DNA of 64,000 bases, from NCBI GenBank assembly GCA_015548865.1, contig JADMXW010000027.1:1-64000 (forward strand). Direction: 5' to 3'. This DNA is from Serratia marcescens (lineage in GTDB: Bacteria; Pseudomonadota; Gammaproteobacteria; Enterobacterales; Enterobacteriaceae). The translations under genes and the position numbers were made by a program. Below are positions 38,878 to 46,961 of this stretch, one piece after another; position 1 is the first letter of the stretch, and each line of letters begins with the position of its first letter. Under the pieces are notes generated by a model, which saw only the letters and a program-made list of their open reading frames with translations, did no database searches and was not told the origin of the DNA.

Positions 38878-38984
38878 ATACCCGTGATACTTCACGTTGC
38901 AGGTGTGTTAGCTGTGCAAATTTGTTCCAGACAGATTTGTCCTTCACTTATCGCCCTCCTGCAACGCGAATGATTTAGGGTATA
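38878..38984. repeat. MITE-like repeat with TATACCC ends, copy C
   Basis: This 107-base copy runs from ATACCCGTGATACTTCACGT to GAATGATTTAGGGTATA, with its own interior (CAAATTTGTTCC...ACAGATTTGTCC). It ends 55 bases before modE, so it probably carries or abuts the modE promoter. Copies B and C lie only 142 bases apart. Confidence 0.8.
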
Positions 38985-39039
38985 TACCGAACGTCATTGA
39001 GGTTCGGTTTTGTTTTTTTAATCTTCCTGGACCGTGATC

Positions 39040-39831
39040 ATGCAAGCTGAAATCCTCCTGACACTCAAATTACAACAACGTCTTTTTGCCGATCCACGGC
39101 GCATTGAGCTGATCAAACAGATTCGTCACACCGGTTCAATCAGCCAAGGTGCCAAACTCGCAGGTATCAGCTACAAAAGCGCTTGGGATGCCATTAATGA
39201 AATGAATCAACTGGCTGAGCAGACCATTGTAGAACGCATGACCGGCGGCAAAGGAGGTGGCGGTGCTACGCTGACTCGCTATGGCGAACGGTTGATTCAG
39301 CTTTATGATTTGCTGGCGCAAATACAACAAAAGGCTTTTGACGTTCTGCAAGACGATAACTTGCCCCTGGATAGCCTGCTGGCCGCCATCGCCCGTTTCT
39401 CACTGCAAACCAGTGCCCGCAATCAATTCTTTGGTACCGTTCAAGCTCGCAGTCTGGATGCAGTTCAGCAGCATCTGAGCGTGCTGCTGGCCGATGGGAA
39501 AACGGCGGTGAATATATTGCTCACCCAGCAGAGTGCCGAACGTTTGGGGCTCAATGAAGGCAAAGAAGTGCTGGTGTTGATCAAAGCGCCCTGGATTGCT
39601 GTGTATGACACTGCCGCAACCCGTCCTCAATCAGACAATGAGCTTAATGGCACGGTGTCGCATCTGGAAGCAGGGCAAGAGAGCAGCGAAGTCTTGATCG
39701 CACTGGCAAGCGGCGAGACGTTGTGTGCAACTGTGCCAAACGTGCAAGTTGAGCAGCAAAAATTGCGTGTAGGAATGGCAGTAACAGCCTGCTTTAATGC
39801 CGATCGTGCGATTATCGCTACCCTGTGCTAA
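39040..39831 (+). CDS. modE: ModE molybdate-responsive transcription factor
   Basis: This 263-residue regulator has an N-terminal winged helix (residues ~1-115, MQAEILLTLKLQQRLFADPR, SISQGAKLAGISYKSAWDAI). Two Mop-type molybdate-binding domains follow (SARNQFFGTVQARSLDAVQQ and the C-terminal GTVSHLEAGQESSEVLIAL). Length matches E. coli ModE (262). Bound to molybdate it represses modABC and can activate molybdoenzyme genes. The ATG at 39040 is chosen by homology; an in-frame ATG two codons earlier is possible. It is followed by modF and is divergent from acrZ-modABC. Confidence 0.97.
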   Translation: MQAEILLTLKLQQRLFADPRRIELIKQIRHTGSISQGAKLAGISYKSAWDAINEMNQLAEQTIVERMTGGKGGGGATLTRYGERLIQLYDLLAQIQQKAFDVLQDDNLPLDSLLAAIARFSLQTSARNQFFGTVQARSLDAVQQHLSVLLADGKTAVNILLTQQSAERLGLNEGKEVLVLIKAPWIAVYDTAATRPQSDNELNGTVSHLEAGQESSEVLIALASGETLCATVPNVQVEQQKLRVGMAVTACFNADRAIIATLC

Positions 39832-39932
39832 TCCCCGAACGCTCGTGATAGAAATCGCCATAGGAACGGCTTGACAATGACGGCAATGCCCTTTATTTCT
39901 GACTGTATTACTTGCTAAAAAAGAGATAAAGC

Positions 39933-41414
39933 ATGCCATCATTGCAAATTTTGCAAGGTGTTTTTCGTATAAATGACACACGCGTTTTGCGCCTTGACAC
40001 GTTGATGCTGGAAGGAAAATCACAGTGGGCATTTGTGGGCGCCAATGGCAGCGGAAAATCTGCGCTGGCGCGGGCATTATCGGGTGAACTCCCTTTACTC
40101 GAGGGGTCACAACACTGCGATTTTCCTCGCGTTGCTCGTCTGTCATTCGAGCAGTTGCAACAACTGGTCACGCAAGAGTGGCAACGCAATAATACGGATA
40201 TGCTCAGCGCCGACGAAGACGATACCGGGCGGACGACCGCTGAAGTGATTCAGGATGAAATTCAAGATCCCACCCGTTGTGCCACGCTGGCAGCGCTGTT
40301 TGGCATTACTCCCCTGCTCTCCCGCCGTTTTAAATACCTGTCTACTGGGGAAACGCGCAAGGTGATGCTGTGCCAGGCACTGATGCCCAAACCAGACTTG
40401 CTGATTCTGGACGAACCCTTTGATGGTCTTGATGTTGCCTCCCGCGCACAGTTAGCAGAACATCTGGCAGAATTGGCACAGCGTGGCTATACGCTGGCGA
40501 TCATCGTTAACCGTTTCGATGATATTCCTGAATTCATTAACCATGTTGGCATTCTGGCTGACTGCACCCTGACGCGCACTGGCACGCGTGAAGACGTACT
40601 GGCCGATGCCTTAATCGCCCAACTTGCGTTTAGCGAAACACTTTCTGGCACAGCGCTTCCCGCCCCTGAAGACCCCCTGCATACGCCTACACTCCCAGCC
40701 GATCAGGCACGTATCATCTTAAGAGATGGCGTGGTGCAATATAACGACCGCCCTATCCTGCATCACCTTGATTGGGAAGTGTTGCCACGCCAGCACTGGC
40801 AAATCGTTGGCCCGAACGGGGCAGGCAAATCAACGCTGCTAAGCCTGATTACCGGTGACCACCCACAAGGGTACAGTAACGATTTAACGCTGTTTGGTCG
40901 CCGACGCGGCAGCGGAGAAACCATTTGGGATATCAAGCGTCATATTGGTTACGTCAGCAGTAGCCTGCATCTGGATTATCGCGTTAGCGTTAGTGTACGC
41001 CATGTCATCACCTCTGGCTTTTTCGACTCGATCGGTATCTATCAGGCGGTGTCTGACCGTCAGCGTTTCTTAACGCAGCAATGGCTTGAACTGCTGGGAC
41101 TGGCGGCGCAAGCGAACACCCCGTTTCATGCATTGTCATGGGGACAGCAACGTCTGGTGTTGATTGCACGCGCGCTGGTTAAACACCCCGCACTGCTGAT
41201 CCTGGACGAACCTCTGCAAGGATTAGATCCGCTCAACCGGCAGTTGGTGCGGCGCTGGCTGGATGTGTTGATCGGTGAAGGGGAAACACAACTGCTGTTT
41301 GTGTCTCACCATGCGGAAGATGCTCCCGAGTGCATCACGCATCGCCTCACCTTTGTGGCACAAGGGGATCTTTACGGGTATCAGTTCGAAACGCTAACTA
41401 AAGACAACGCATAA
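39933..41414 (+). CDS. modF: ModF twin ABC ATPase
   Basis: This 493-residue protein has two ABC ATPase domains in one chain: Walker A GANGSGKSA with LSTGETRKVMLC and LLILDEPFDGLD (residues ~1-235), and Walker A GPNGAGKST with LSWGQQRLVLIARALV and LLILDEPLQGLD (residues ~255-485). E. coli ModF is 490 residues. It has been linked to molybdate-responsive (photorepair-associated, PhrA) functions, but its exact job is unclear. It follows modE by 101 bases in the same direction. Confidence 0.95.
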   Translation: MPSLQILQGVFRINDTRVLRLDTLMLEGKSQWAFVGANGSGKSALARALSGELPLLEGSQHCDFPRVARLSFEQLQQLVTQEWQRNNTDMLSADEDDTGRTTAEVIQDEIQDPTRCATLAALFGITPLLSRRFKYLSTGETRKVMLCQALMPKPDLLILDEPFDGLDVASRAQLAEHLAELAQRGYTLAIIVNRFDDIPEFINHVGILADCTLTRTGTREDVLADALIAQLAFSETLSGTALPAPEDPLHTPTLPADQARIILRDGVVQYNDRPILHHLDWEVLPRQHWQIVGPNGAGKSTLLSLITGDHPQGYSNDLTLFGRRRGSGETIWDIKRHIGYVSSSLHLDYRVSVSVRHVITSGFFDSIGIYQAVSDRQRFLTQQWLELLGLAAQANTPFHALSWGQQRLVLIARALVKHPALLILDEPLQGLDPLNRQLVRRWLDVLIGEGETQLLFVSHHAEDAPECITHRLTFVAQGDLYGYQFETLTKDNA

Positions 41415-41429
41415 CATATGGAATAACAA

Positions 41430-41444
41430 GGCCGCATTGCGGCC
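41430..41444 (+). terminator. Stem-loop after modF
   Basis: GGCCGC/GCGGCC with a 3-base loop starts 15 bases after the modF stop. The same hairpin, with its flanking CTGAG, recurs in inverted form at 41617-41635. The downstream sequence is not T-rich, so termination strength is uncertain. Confidence 0.5.
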
Positions 41445-41507
41445 TCAGGTTGCTGACAAACTTATTTAAAACAGTTATGGCACCTGCTTCTGTCATTCCC
41501 AGCCCCC

Positions 41508-41590
41508 GTCATTCCCGTGCAAACGGGAATCTCGTGCAGGTGAAACGCGTTTCCTCTCACAGAGATCCCCGGCTTTCGCCGAGGATGACG
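41508..41590. repeat. Interspersed double-palindrome repeat, copy 6 (reverse orientation)
   Basis: GTCATTCCCGTGCAAACGGG with AATCTC, then GAAACGCGTTTCC, then GATCCCCGGCTTTCGCCGAG with GATGACG. It sits between the two inverted GGCCGC hairpins that follow modF. Confidence 0.8.
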
Positions 41591-41616
41591 AGGGATAAAA
41601 TGGTTTTGTCATTAGT

Positions 41617-41640
41617 CTGAGGCCGCACTGCGGCCTGAAT
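41617..41640. terminator. Inverted copy of the modF stem-loop
   Basis: CTGAGGCCGCACTGCGGCC is the reverse complement, with one mismatch, of 41430-41448. It is followed by GAATTATTTT, a modest T-rich tail. The position between modF and the convergent LuxR-type gene suits a bidirectional terminator. Confidence 0.5.
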
Positions 41641-41666
41641 TATTTTACATGGCAGCGCGTGCGTAA

Positions 41667-42392
41667 TTACCACTCATCTAAATCGTAATTGTTTTCAAAT
41701 ACCTCGCGTTTACAAGATAAAAACCGATTAGGGAGATACCGATGAAAATTTTTGTTATGACAAAATTCTGCAAAATCATCAAAATGGGAAACCTCGGCTT
41801 TTGCATAAAGCCGTTGCAAGGTGCTTTCAATAGTTCTTGGGGAGAGAAAAAGCATGTCACCAATATTTTTACAGGTTCTACCTTGCAGCTTTAAGAAAAT
41901 GATTTCACACTCCCTCTCGGTAAAAAAGTCATCTGGCTTGTGCAATAGCAATGAACCGGGACAGCGCCCATTGATGAAATCATTGGGTGTGAACGTTTGT
42001 AGTGTCTTAGCGTAGGTAATCACCCCGACGCACTGATTGTTATTATCATAAAATGGTAACTTTTTAACAATATAAGGATAGCTGACAGCACCTGGATGAA
42101 TCTCCAACATACTCAATTTCTTTCTTGTTGTACCGACTAAACGATCTTGGTGGTGCCACTCATTAACCACATCTTCATTTTCTGTTAGACGCGAATTAAA
42201 CTCACTCTCAGTTTTGTGCAAAACATCATTGGGAGAACGAACTCCCACTAATTTTGCCAAACCTAAGTTTGCGTAAATATATCTAGAATCCAGACCTTTA
42301 ATTAAATAAGGATCTGGAAACTGATCTAACATATTAGTCAACATCCTAGGAAGATAATCATCATTGTGTATATTTTCATTCATAAGCATCAT
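41667..42392 (-). CDS. PAS-LuxR transcriptional regulator (paralogue 1)
   Basis: This 241-residue protein has an N-terminal PAS-like sensor (residues ~15-130, starting DQFPDPYLIKGLDSRYIYAN). The C-terminal LuxR-type helix-turn-helix contains FFTERECEIIFLKLQGRTCK followed by NIGDMLFLSPRTIESTLQRL. It most likely binds DNA in response to a small-molecule or redox signal; the ligand is not evident. It is a tandem paralogue of the next gene upstream and shares most motifs along its length. The first two Met residues are alternative starts. The AT-rich composition contrasts with modF and galE and suggests acquisition. Confidence 0.75.
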   Translation of the reverse strand: MMLMNENIHNDDYLPRMLTNMLDQFPDPYLIKGLDSRYIYANLGLAKLVGVRSPNDVLHKTESEFNSRLTENEDVVNEWHHQDRLVGTTRKKLSMLEIHPGAVSYPYIVKKLPFYDNNNQCVGVITYAKTLQTFTPNDFINGRCPGSLLLHKPDDFFTERECEIIFLKLQGRTCKNIGDMLFLSPRTIESTLQRLYAKAEVSHFDDFAEFCHNKNFHRYLPNRFLSCKREVFENNYDLDEW

Positions 42393-42456
42393 CTCTATTA
42401 GTTAGTCCACATATCAAAAAACATCATTTAACTTGGCAATTTGATAAGAGATATTA

Positions 42457-43167
42457 CTACTCAACTATCCGAGGATAGTCCATGAATAAAATTGCTTTAT
42501 TCTCCATAAAACGCTTAGGCAAATAGCGATTATAGTTATTTTTATAACAAAATTCGGAAAAATCATCAAAATGAGAAACTCCGACTTTTTCATATAGTTT
42601 TTGAAATGTAGATTCTACAGTACGTAACGGTAGCGATAGTTTATCCGAAATAGATTTATAACTGTCTCCTTGTAAAACCCAAAAAATCATTTCACATTCT
42701 TTTTCGGTAAAAAAATCATCCGGTTTATCCAGTAATAGAGAGCCGGTACAGCGCCTGTTGATAAATATATTTGTCGCCAAATTTTTTAACGTTTTACCAT
42801 AAGTAAGCACTCCTATGCATTGGTTAAATTCATCATAAAATGGAATCTTAACAACAAGATAAGGATGAACAATTGCATTTGGATGAACCTCTAATACTTG
42901 CAAATTTTTTTTTGATTCGAAGACAACTCTATCCTGATATTGCCATTCCCTTACTACGTCTTCATTTTCCGTAAGGCGTGAGTTGATCTCAAATTCACTT
43001 TTATGCAAAAAATCTTTAGGAGTGCGAAGCCCAATCAATTTTGCAAGGGGGGAGTTAGCGTAAACATAAACTGAGTCAACGTTCTTAATGCAATAAGGCT
43101 CAGGATGTTGATCTAAAACGTTAATTAACATTTTAGGAAGATGATAATCACACTTGATATTTTCCAT
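42457..43167 (-). CDS. PAS-LuxR transcriptional regulator (paralogue 2)
   Basis: This 236-residue protein has the same layout as the neighbouring paralogue: DQHPEPYCIKNVDSVYVYAN at the PAS start, SRLTENEDVVREWQYQDRVV in the middle and a LuxR helix-turn-helix, FFTEKECEMIFWVLQGDSYK then SISDKLSLPLRTVESTFQKL. Both proteins share an RCPGSLLL/RCTGSLLL-like hinge before the DNA-binding part. The pair lies 64 bases apart, same strand, and looks like a local duplication followed by divergence. No target genes can be named. Codon use is AT-rich. Confidence 0.75.
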   Translation of the reverse strand: MENIKCDYHLPKMLINVLDQHPEPYCIKNVDSVYVYANSPLAKLIGLRTPKDFLHKSEFEINSRLTENEDVVREWQYQDRVVFESKKNLQVLEVHPNAIVHPYLVVKIPFYDEFNQCIGVLTYGKTLKNLATNIFINRRCTGSLLLDKPDDFFTEKECEMIFWVLQGDSYKSISDKLSLPLRTVESTFQKLYEKVGVSHFDDFSEFCYKNNYNRYLPKRFMENKAILFMDYPRIVE

Positions 43168-43847
43168 CCGAATCCCTACAAACGTCAGTATTTATACAAA
43201 GCCAGCGTATGATAATATTCAATTTGATAATACATTAATACGAATTTGCTTTGAATATCAACAAACGATATTATCAAAAAACCGTTTACCTTCCATTAAG
43301 AAAACCATTAATCGCAAACAAGAAACAGAACGATTTATTATAGTATCAATCACCCTACTATTCACGTACTCTTTACTGAGCGCTCATGTAATTAAATACG
43401 CTTTAAAATATAAAAAGATACGTTATTATTTTATCAAATTACAAACACATTCTGTTTTTCCAAAAAAGTTGATAAAAGTAATGACCGAAATATCATTGCC
43501 TTTACCTTCACCAGGGATCCATTGTTAACCGCGCAAGCCGCATTAGCGGCTTGCCACCTTCTTGTCTCATTCTCGGTAGCAGATGTACTCATCCCCCCAC
43601 AGATATGGTATTTTCCTCATACCCCCACTGCGCTGGGGACATAGCGCTTATTGATGGATCAATGTGATAGCGATACCACGCTATTTTCATGTCAACATTG
43701 GATGGATCTTTCAGGTGTGAAACGGATTTTTCTGCTCGTCAAGCCTAATGAAAAACCTCATAATTTCAGCGAATATCTTCGTTGCAGATCACCTTTTCCC
43801 CCCACTGGCTATGTTAGTTTTATTCAACATCGGTAATCGAGGTTCTT
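43168..43847. other. Gene-poor 680-base region between LuxR pair and galE
   Basis: The first half is AT-rich and holds only a weak 124-codon frame with no family features, which I do not accept as a gene. A strong stem-loop (GCAAGCCGC, loop ATTA, GCGGCTTGC, at 43533-43554) marks the change to normal base composition. The remaining ~290 bases before galE should contain the galE promoter, but I could not place operators with confidence. Confidence 0.5.
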
Positions 43848-44864
43848 ATGAATGTTTTAGTGACAGGTGGTAGCGGTTACATCGGCAGCCATACCTGTGT
43901 TCAGCTTTTAGAAGCAGGACATCGACCTATTATTCTGGACAATCTGTGCAACAGTAAAGCCAGCGTGGTGGAAACCCTTTCCCGCCTCACAGGCAAGAAC
44001 GTCCCGTTTTATCAAGGTGATATTCGCGATTCTGATCTGTTGGATCGCCTTTTCGCCAGTCACGACATCGATGCAGTGATCCATTTTGCTGCGCTAAAAG
44101 CGGTAGCTGAATCCGTCAGCAAACCCATTGAGTACTACGATAATAATATCTACGGCACCCTGACGCTGGTTAAAGCGATGAAAAAGGCTGGCGTAAAAAA
44201 CCTGATATTCAGCTCAACTGCAACAGTCTATGGCGATCAGCCCCGCATCCCTTACCAGGAAAGTTTTCCAACGGGCATGCCGGCCAGCCCTTACGGGCGC
44301 AGTAAGCTGATAGTGGAGCAGATCCTGACTGACGTACAAAAAGCGCATCCTGATTGGAGCATCGCCCTGTTACGCTATTTCAATCCGGTGGGCGCTCACC
44401 CATCAGGAGAAATGGGTGAAGATCCGCAAGGTATTCCCAACAATCTGATGCCCTTTATCGCACAAGTGGCCGTTGGCCGCCGTGAATCGTTGGCCGTTTT
44501 CGGCAACGATTACCCCACTGAAGATGGTACCTGTGTCAGAGATTATATCCATGTGGTCGATCTGGCCGATGGTCATGTAGCGGCCATGAAGGCACTGCAT
44601 CAACGTCCAGGTGTACATATCTATAACCTCGGTGCAGGTGTTGGCTATAGTGTATTACAAGTTGTACAAGCATTTAGTCAGGCATGCGGCAAACCGCTGA
44701 CATACCACTTCGCGCCGCGCCGCGAGGGCGATCTTCCAGCTTATTGGGCCTGCCCGAATAAGGCCGCTGATGAACTTCATTGGCGCGTTACTCGGACGCT
44801 AGAACAAATGGCTGAGGATACCTGGCGCTGGCAATCTAACCATCCCAACGGCTATCCCGACTGA
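43848..44864 (+). CDS. galE: UDP-glucose 4-epimerase
   Basis: This 338-residue SDR-fold enzyme interconverts UDP-galactose and UDP-glucose with bound NAD. The NAD-binding GGSGYIGSH is at residues 7-15. The catalytic part is FSSTATVYGDQPRIPYQES with YGRSK (Tyr-x3-Lys). Length equals that of E. coli GalE (338). UDP-galactose is a likely precursor for the polysaccharide locus in this window. It is followed by galM after 19 bases; galT and galK, which lie between them in E. coli, are absent here. Confidence 0.97.
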   Translation: MNVLVTGGSGYIGSHTCVQLLEAGHRPIILDNLCNSKASVVETLSRLTGKNVPFYQGDIRDSDLLDRLFASHDIDAVIHFAALKAVAESVSKPIEYYDNNIYGTLTLVKAMKKAGVKNLIFSSTATVYGDQPRIPYQESFPTGMPASPYGRSKLIVEQILTDVQKAHPDWSIALLRYFNPVGAHPSGEMGEDPQGIPNNLMPFIAQVAVGRRESLAVFGNDYPTEDGTCVRDYIHVVDLADGHVAAMKALHQRPGVHIYNLGAGVGYSVLQVVQAFSQACGKPLTYHFAPRREGDLPAYWACPNKAADELHWRVTRTLEQMAEDTWRWQSNHPNGYPD

Positions 44865-44883
44865 TACCCTGAGGAGCAGGTGT

Positions 44884-45927
44884 ATGCTGAACGAAAAAAG
44901 TGCTGAACTGGCCCCTGATGGCCAGCCTTTCACTCTGACCACGTTACAGAATCGCGCAGGAATGCGCGTTATGTTGATGGATTGGGGTGCAACCTGGCTC
45001 TCTTGTCAGGTACCTCTGTCTGATGGAGGACTGCGCGAAGTACTGCTCGGCTGCATGACACCTGCGGATTATCCGCGCCAAAAAGCCTATCTCGGCGCGT
45101 CTATCGGGCGCTATGCAAACCGTATTGACCATGCCCGTTTGCAACGCAACGGAGTAACCTATGCGCTGATGCCCAACCAGGGCAAGCACCAATTGCACGG
45201 TGGTCCCGAGGGGTTTCATGCTCGTCGATGGCGCATTGTGCAGCAGGATGCCACGCAAATAACCTATCTGCTCATCTCACCGGATGGCGATCAAGGCTAC
45301 CCCGGGCAATTGACGGCTCAGGCACGCTATCGATTAACGGAACACAATGCTCTTGAAATTGAGTATTCTGCCGTTACAGAAAAAACCTGCCCGGTGTGTC
45401 TGACCAACCACGCTTATTTTAATCTGGATGGTCATTCCAACGATGTGCGTCATCACCGTTTGCAACTGTTCGCCGATCATTATTTGCCGGTGAACAGCGA
45501 AGGGATCCCCGTTGGTACCCTTGCCGCAGTGAACCAGACGGGTCTGGATTTCCGTCAGCCCAAGACGCTGTTACAGGATTTTTTGCGCGACGACGACCAG
45601 AAAGCCGTTAGCGGTTACGATCACGCTTATTTGCTGCACCGCACCTGTGGTTCTAGCGAATGTCCGGCAGCAAACCTATGGTCTGCGGATGAGAAAGTGA
45701 TGATGAGCGTGTTTACCAGCGCACCCGCCTTACAACTCTACAGTGGTAACTTTCTCGCGGGCACACCGGCCCGTGAAGGTAACCAATATGACAACTACGC
45801 GGGTGTGGCGCTGGAAAGTGAGTTTCTGCCAGACAGCCCCAATCACCCAGACTGGCCACAGCCAGACTGTTGGCTGAAACCCGGCAAACAATACAGCTCA
45901 CTGACAAGTTATCAATTCTTTACATAA
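44884..45927 (+). CDS. galM: Galactose mutarotase (aldose 1-epimerase)
   Basis: This 347-residue enzyme interconverts alpha and beta anomers of galactose. Typical motifs are GASIGRYANRI (substrate Arg/Asn), GKHQLHGGPEGFHARRW, TNHAYFNLDGH with the catalytic His, and GYDHAYLL. The C-terminal VALESEFLPDSPNHPDWPQP contains the catalytic Glu. E. coli GalM is 346 residues. It is cotranscribed with galE. A short inverted repeat (GTGCATGCT/AGCATGCAC, 45946-45987) just downstream may mark its transcript end. Confidence 0.95.
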   Translation: MLNEKSAELAPDGQPFTLTTLQNRAGMRVMLMDWGATWLSCQVPLSDGGLREVLLGCMTPADYPRQKAYLGASIGRYANRIDHARLQRNGVTYALMPNQGKHQLHGGPEGFHARRWRIVQQDATQITYLLISPDGDQGYPGQLTAQARYRLTEHNALEIEYSAVTEKTCPVCLTNHAYFNLDGHSNDVRHHRLQLFADHYLPVNSEGIPVGTLAAVNQTGLDFRQPKTLLQDFLRDDDQKAVSGYDHAYLLHRTCGSSECPAANLWSADEKVMMSVFTSAPALQLYSGNFLAGTPAREGNQYDNYAGVALESEFLPDSPNHPDWPQPDCWLKPGKQYSSLTSYQFFT

Positions 45928-46068
45928 CCTCATTCAAGACAGGCCGTGCATGCTTTTGAACAGTAAATTTATGTCAAGAGCATGCACCGCGAAAAATTCG
46001 CGCTTTCGCTTACGCAAATTTTATTGTTATATGTAGGGCTATTCGTTCACTCCGTGGGAAGCTAACAC

Positions 46069-46479
46069 ATGTTTGGGTTGCCTTTCAGACAATTACCGCA
46101 ACGCAAGCGCCGTCTATTGGCGTTTGGCGTAATTGTTTGCTGGCTGATGCTCAATACCCAGTTGGCGCTGGCTGCCCATCTGTGCGATGTTCCGTCGATT
46201 GTGCAAACCACTCAAGTTGCCAGTCATCACGGAATGAACATGACGCAGACGTCTCACCACGCCTCCGTCATGGTAAAAGCGCCGCTGTGTGATAAACACT
46301 GCACGCCGGATAATGCGCAAAAGACTGCCTCGCCGTTGCACCTTGATGCCATGGCACACGATACGGGCACGCTGCTCGTATTGGCGAATGATACCAACAT
46401 TCCTGACCAACACACCTGGTTAACGCCTCCACGAACTGGACCTCCAGCGGAGATCGTATACTGCCGTTTTAGAGAATAA
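46069..46479 (+). CDS. His/Met-rich exported protein heading the copper efflux operon
   Basis: This 136-residue protein is not one I recognise by name. After a basic start it has one hydrophobic segment (LLAFGVIVCWLMLNTQLALA) that could be a signal peptide or anchor. The mature part has many His and Met residues (SHHGMNMTQTSHH, LCDKHCTPD, HLDAMAHDTG), as expected for copper or silver binding. It lies 64 bases before cusF in the same direction, so a periplasmic metal-binding role in the efflux system is inferred from context. Confidence 0.7.
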   Translation: MFGLPFRQLPQRKRRLLAFGVIVCWLMLNTQLALAAHLCDVPSIVQTTQVASHHGMNMTQTSHHASVMVKAPLCDKHCTPDNAQKTASPLHLDAMAHDTGTLLVLANDTNIPDQHTWLTPPRTGPPAEIVYCRFRE

Positions 46480-46543
46480 ATCCTGATAAAACAACACATT
46501 GATTTTTAGTCATTTGTTATGTTTTATTCTGGAGATATTTATT

Positions 46544-46948
46544 ATGCGCACGTTACTGACTGCTATTGCCCTGTTTGCTTCTGCTACCGTTATTGCCCCT
46601 GTTTTTGCCGATACCTCGTCTGTCATCACACACGATCACAATGCCATGAACCATGGAGCTATGGATAATCAAACCATGATGTCCATGGATCACAGCAGCA
46701 TGAATCACGGTAACGCTTCCGCCACCACCGCTACAGTGTATCAAGGTACCGGAGTGGTAAAAGCCTGGTCAGATACCAGCGTGACCTTCGCCCACCAACC
46801 AATTCCCGCACTCAACTGGCCCGCAATGACCATGCGCTTTGGCCTTAGTGCTTACAAAGGCAGCCCGCTAAGCGTCGGACAAACGGTGAACTTTACCTTT
46901 GTCCAAAGCGCCTCCGGCTACGATCTGATTTCAGCTTCCGCTAACTGA
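46544..46948 (+). CDS. cusF: CusF-type periplasmic copper/silver chaperone
   Basis: This 134-residue periplasmic protein hands Cu(I)/Ag(I) to the CusCBA pump. The signal peptide is MRTLLTAIALFASATVIAPV-like with a cut after FA. A His/Met-rich linker (AMNHGAMDNQTMMSMDHSSM) precedes the CusF barrel. The barrel carries the metal site FAHQPIPALNWPAMTMRF, with His, Trp and the MxM pair placed as in E. coli CusF. The ATG at 46544 is preceded by GGAG; an upstream ATG at 46499 lacks a signal-like start. The Met-rich linker makes it longer than E. coli CusF (110). Confidence 0.92.
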   Translation: MRTLLTAIALFASATVIAPVFADTSSVITHDHNAMNHGAMDNQTMMSMDHSSMNHGNASATTATVYQGTGVVKAWSDTSVTFAHQPIPALNWPAMTMRFGLSAYKGSPLSVGQTVNFTFVQSASGYDLISASAN

Positions 46949-46961
46949 TTTCGAGGTCGAT

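Noticed and set aside
20881-41590. Interspersed palindromic repeats considered as a CRISPR array
   Set aside because: The copies are kilobases apart with different flanks, there are no regular spacers and no cas genes.
43154-43528. 124-codon plus-strand frame between the LuxR pair and galE
   Set aside because: AT-rich low-complexity translation, start overlapping the divergent regulator's start, no ribosome site, no domain.
43651-43836. 61-codon frame just upstream of galE
   Set aside because: Occupies the expected promoter region, has no clear ribosome site and no recognisable features.
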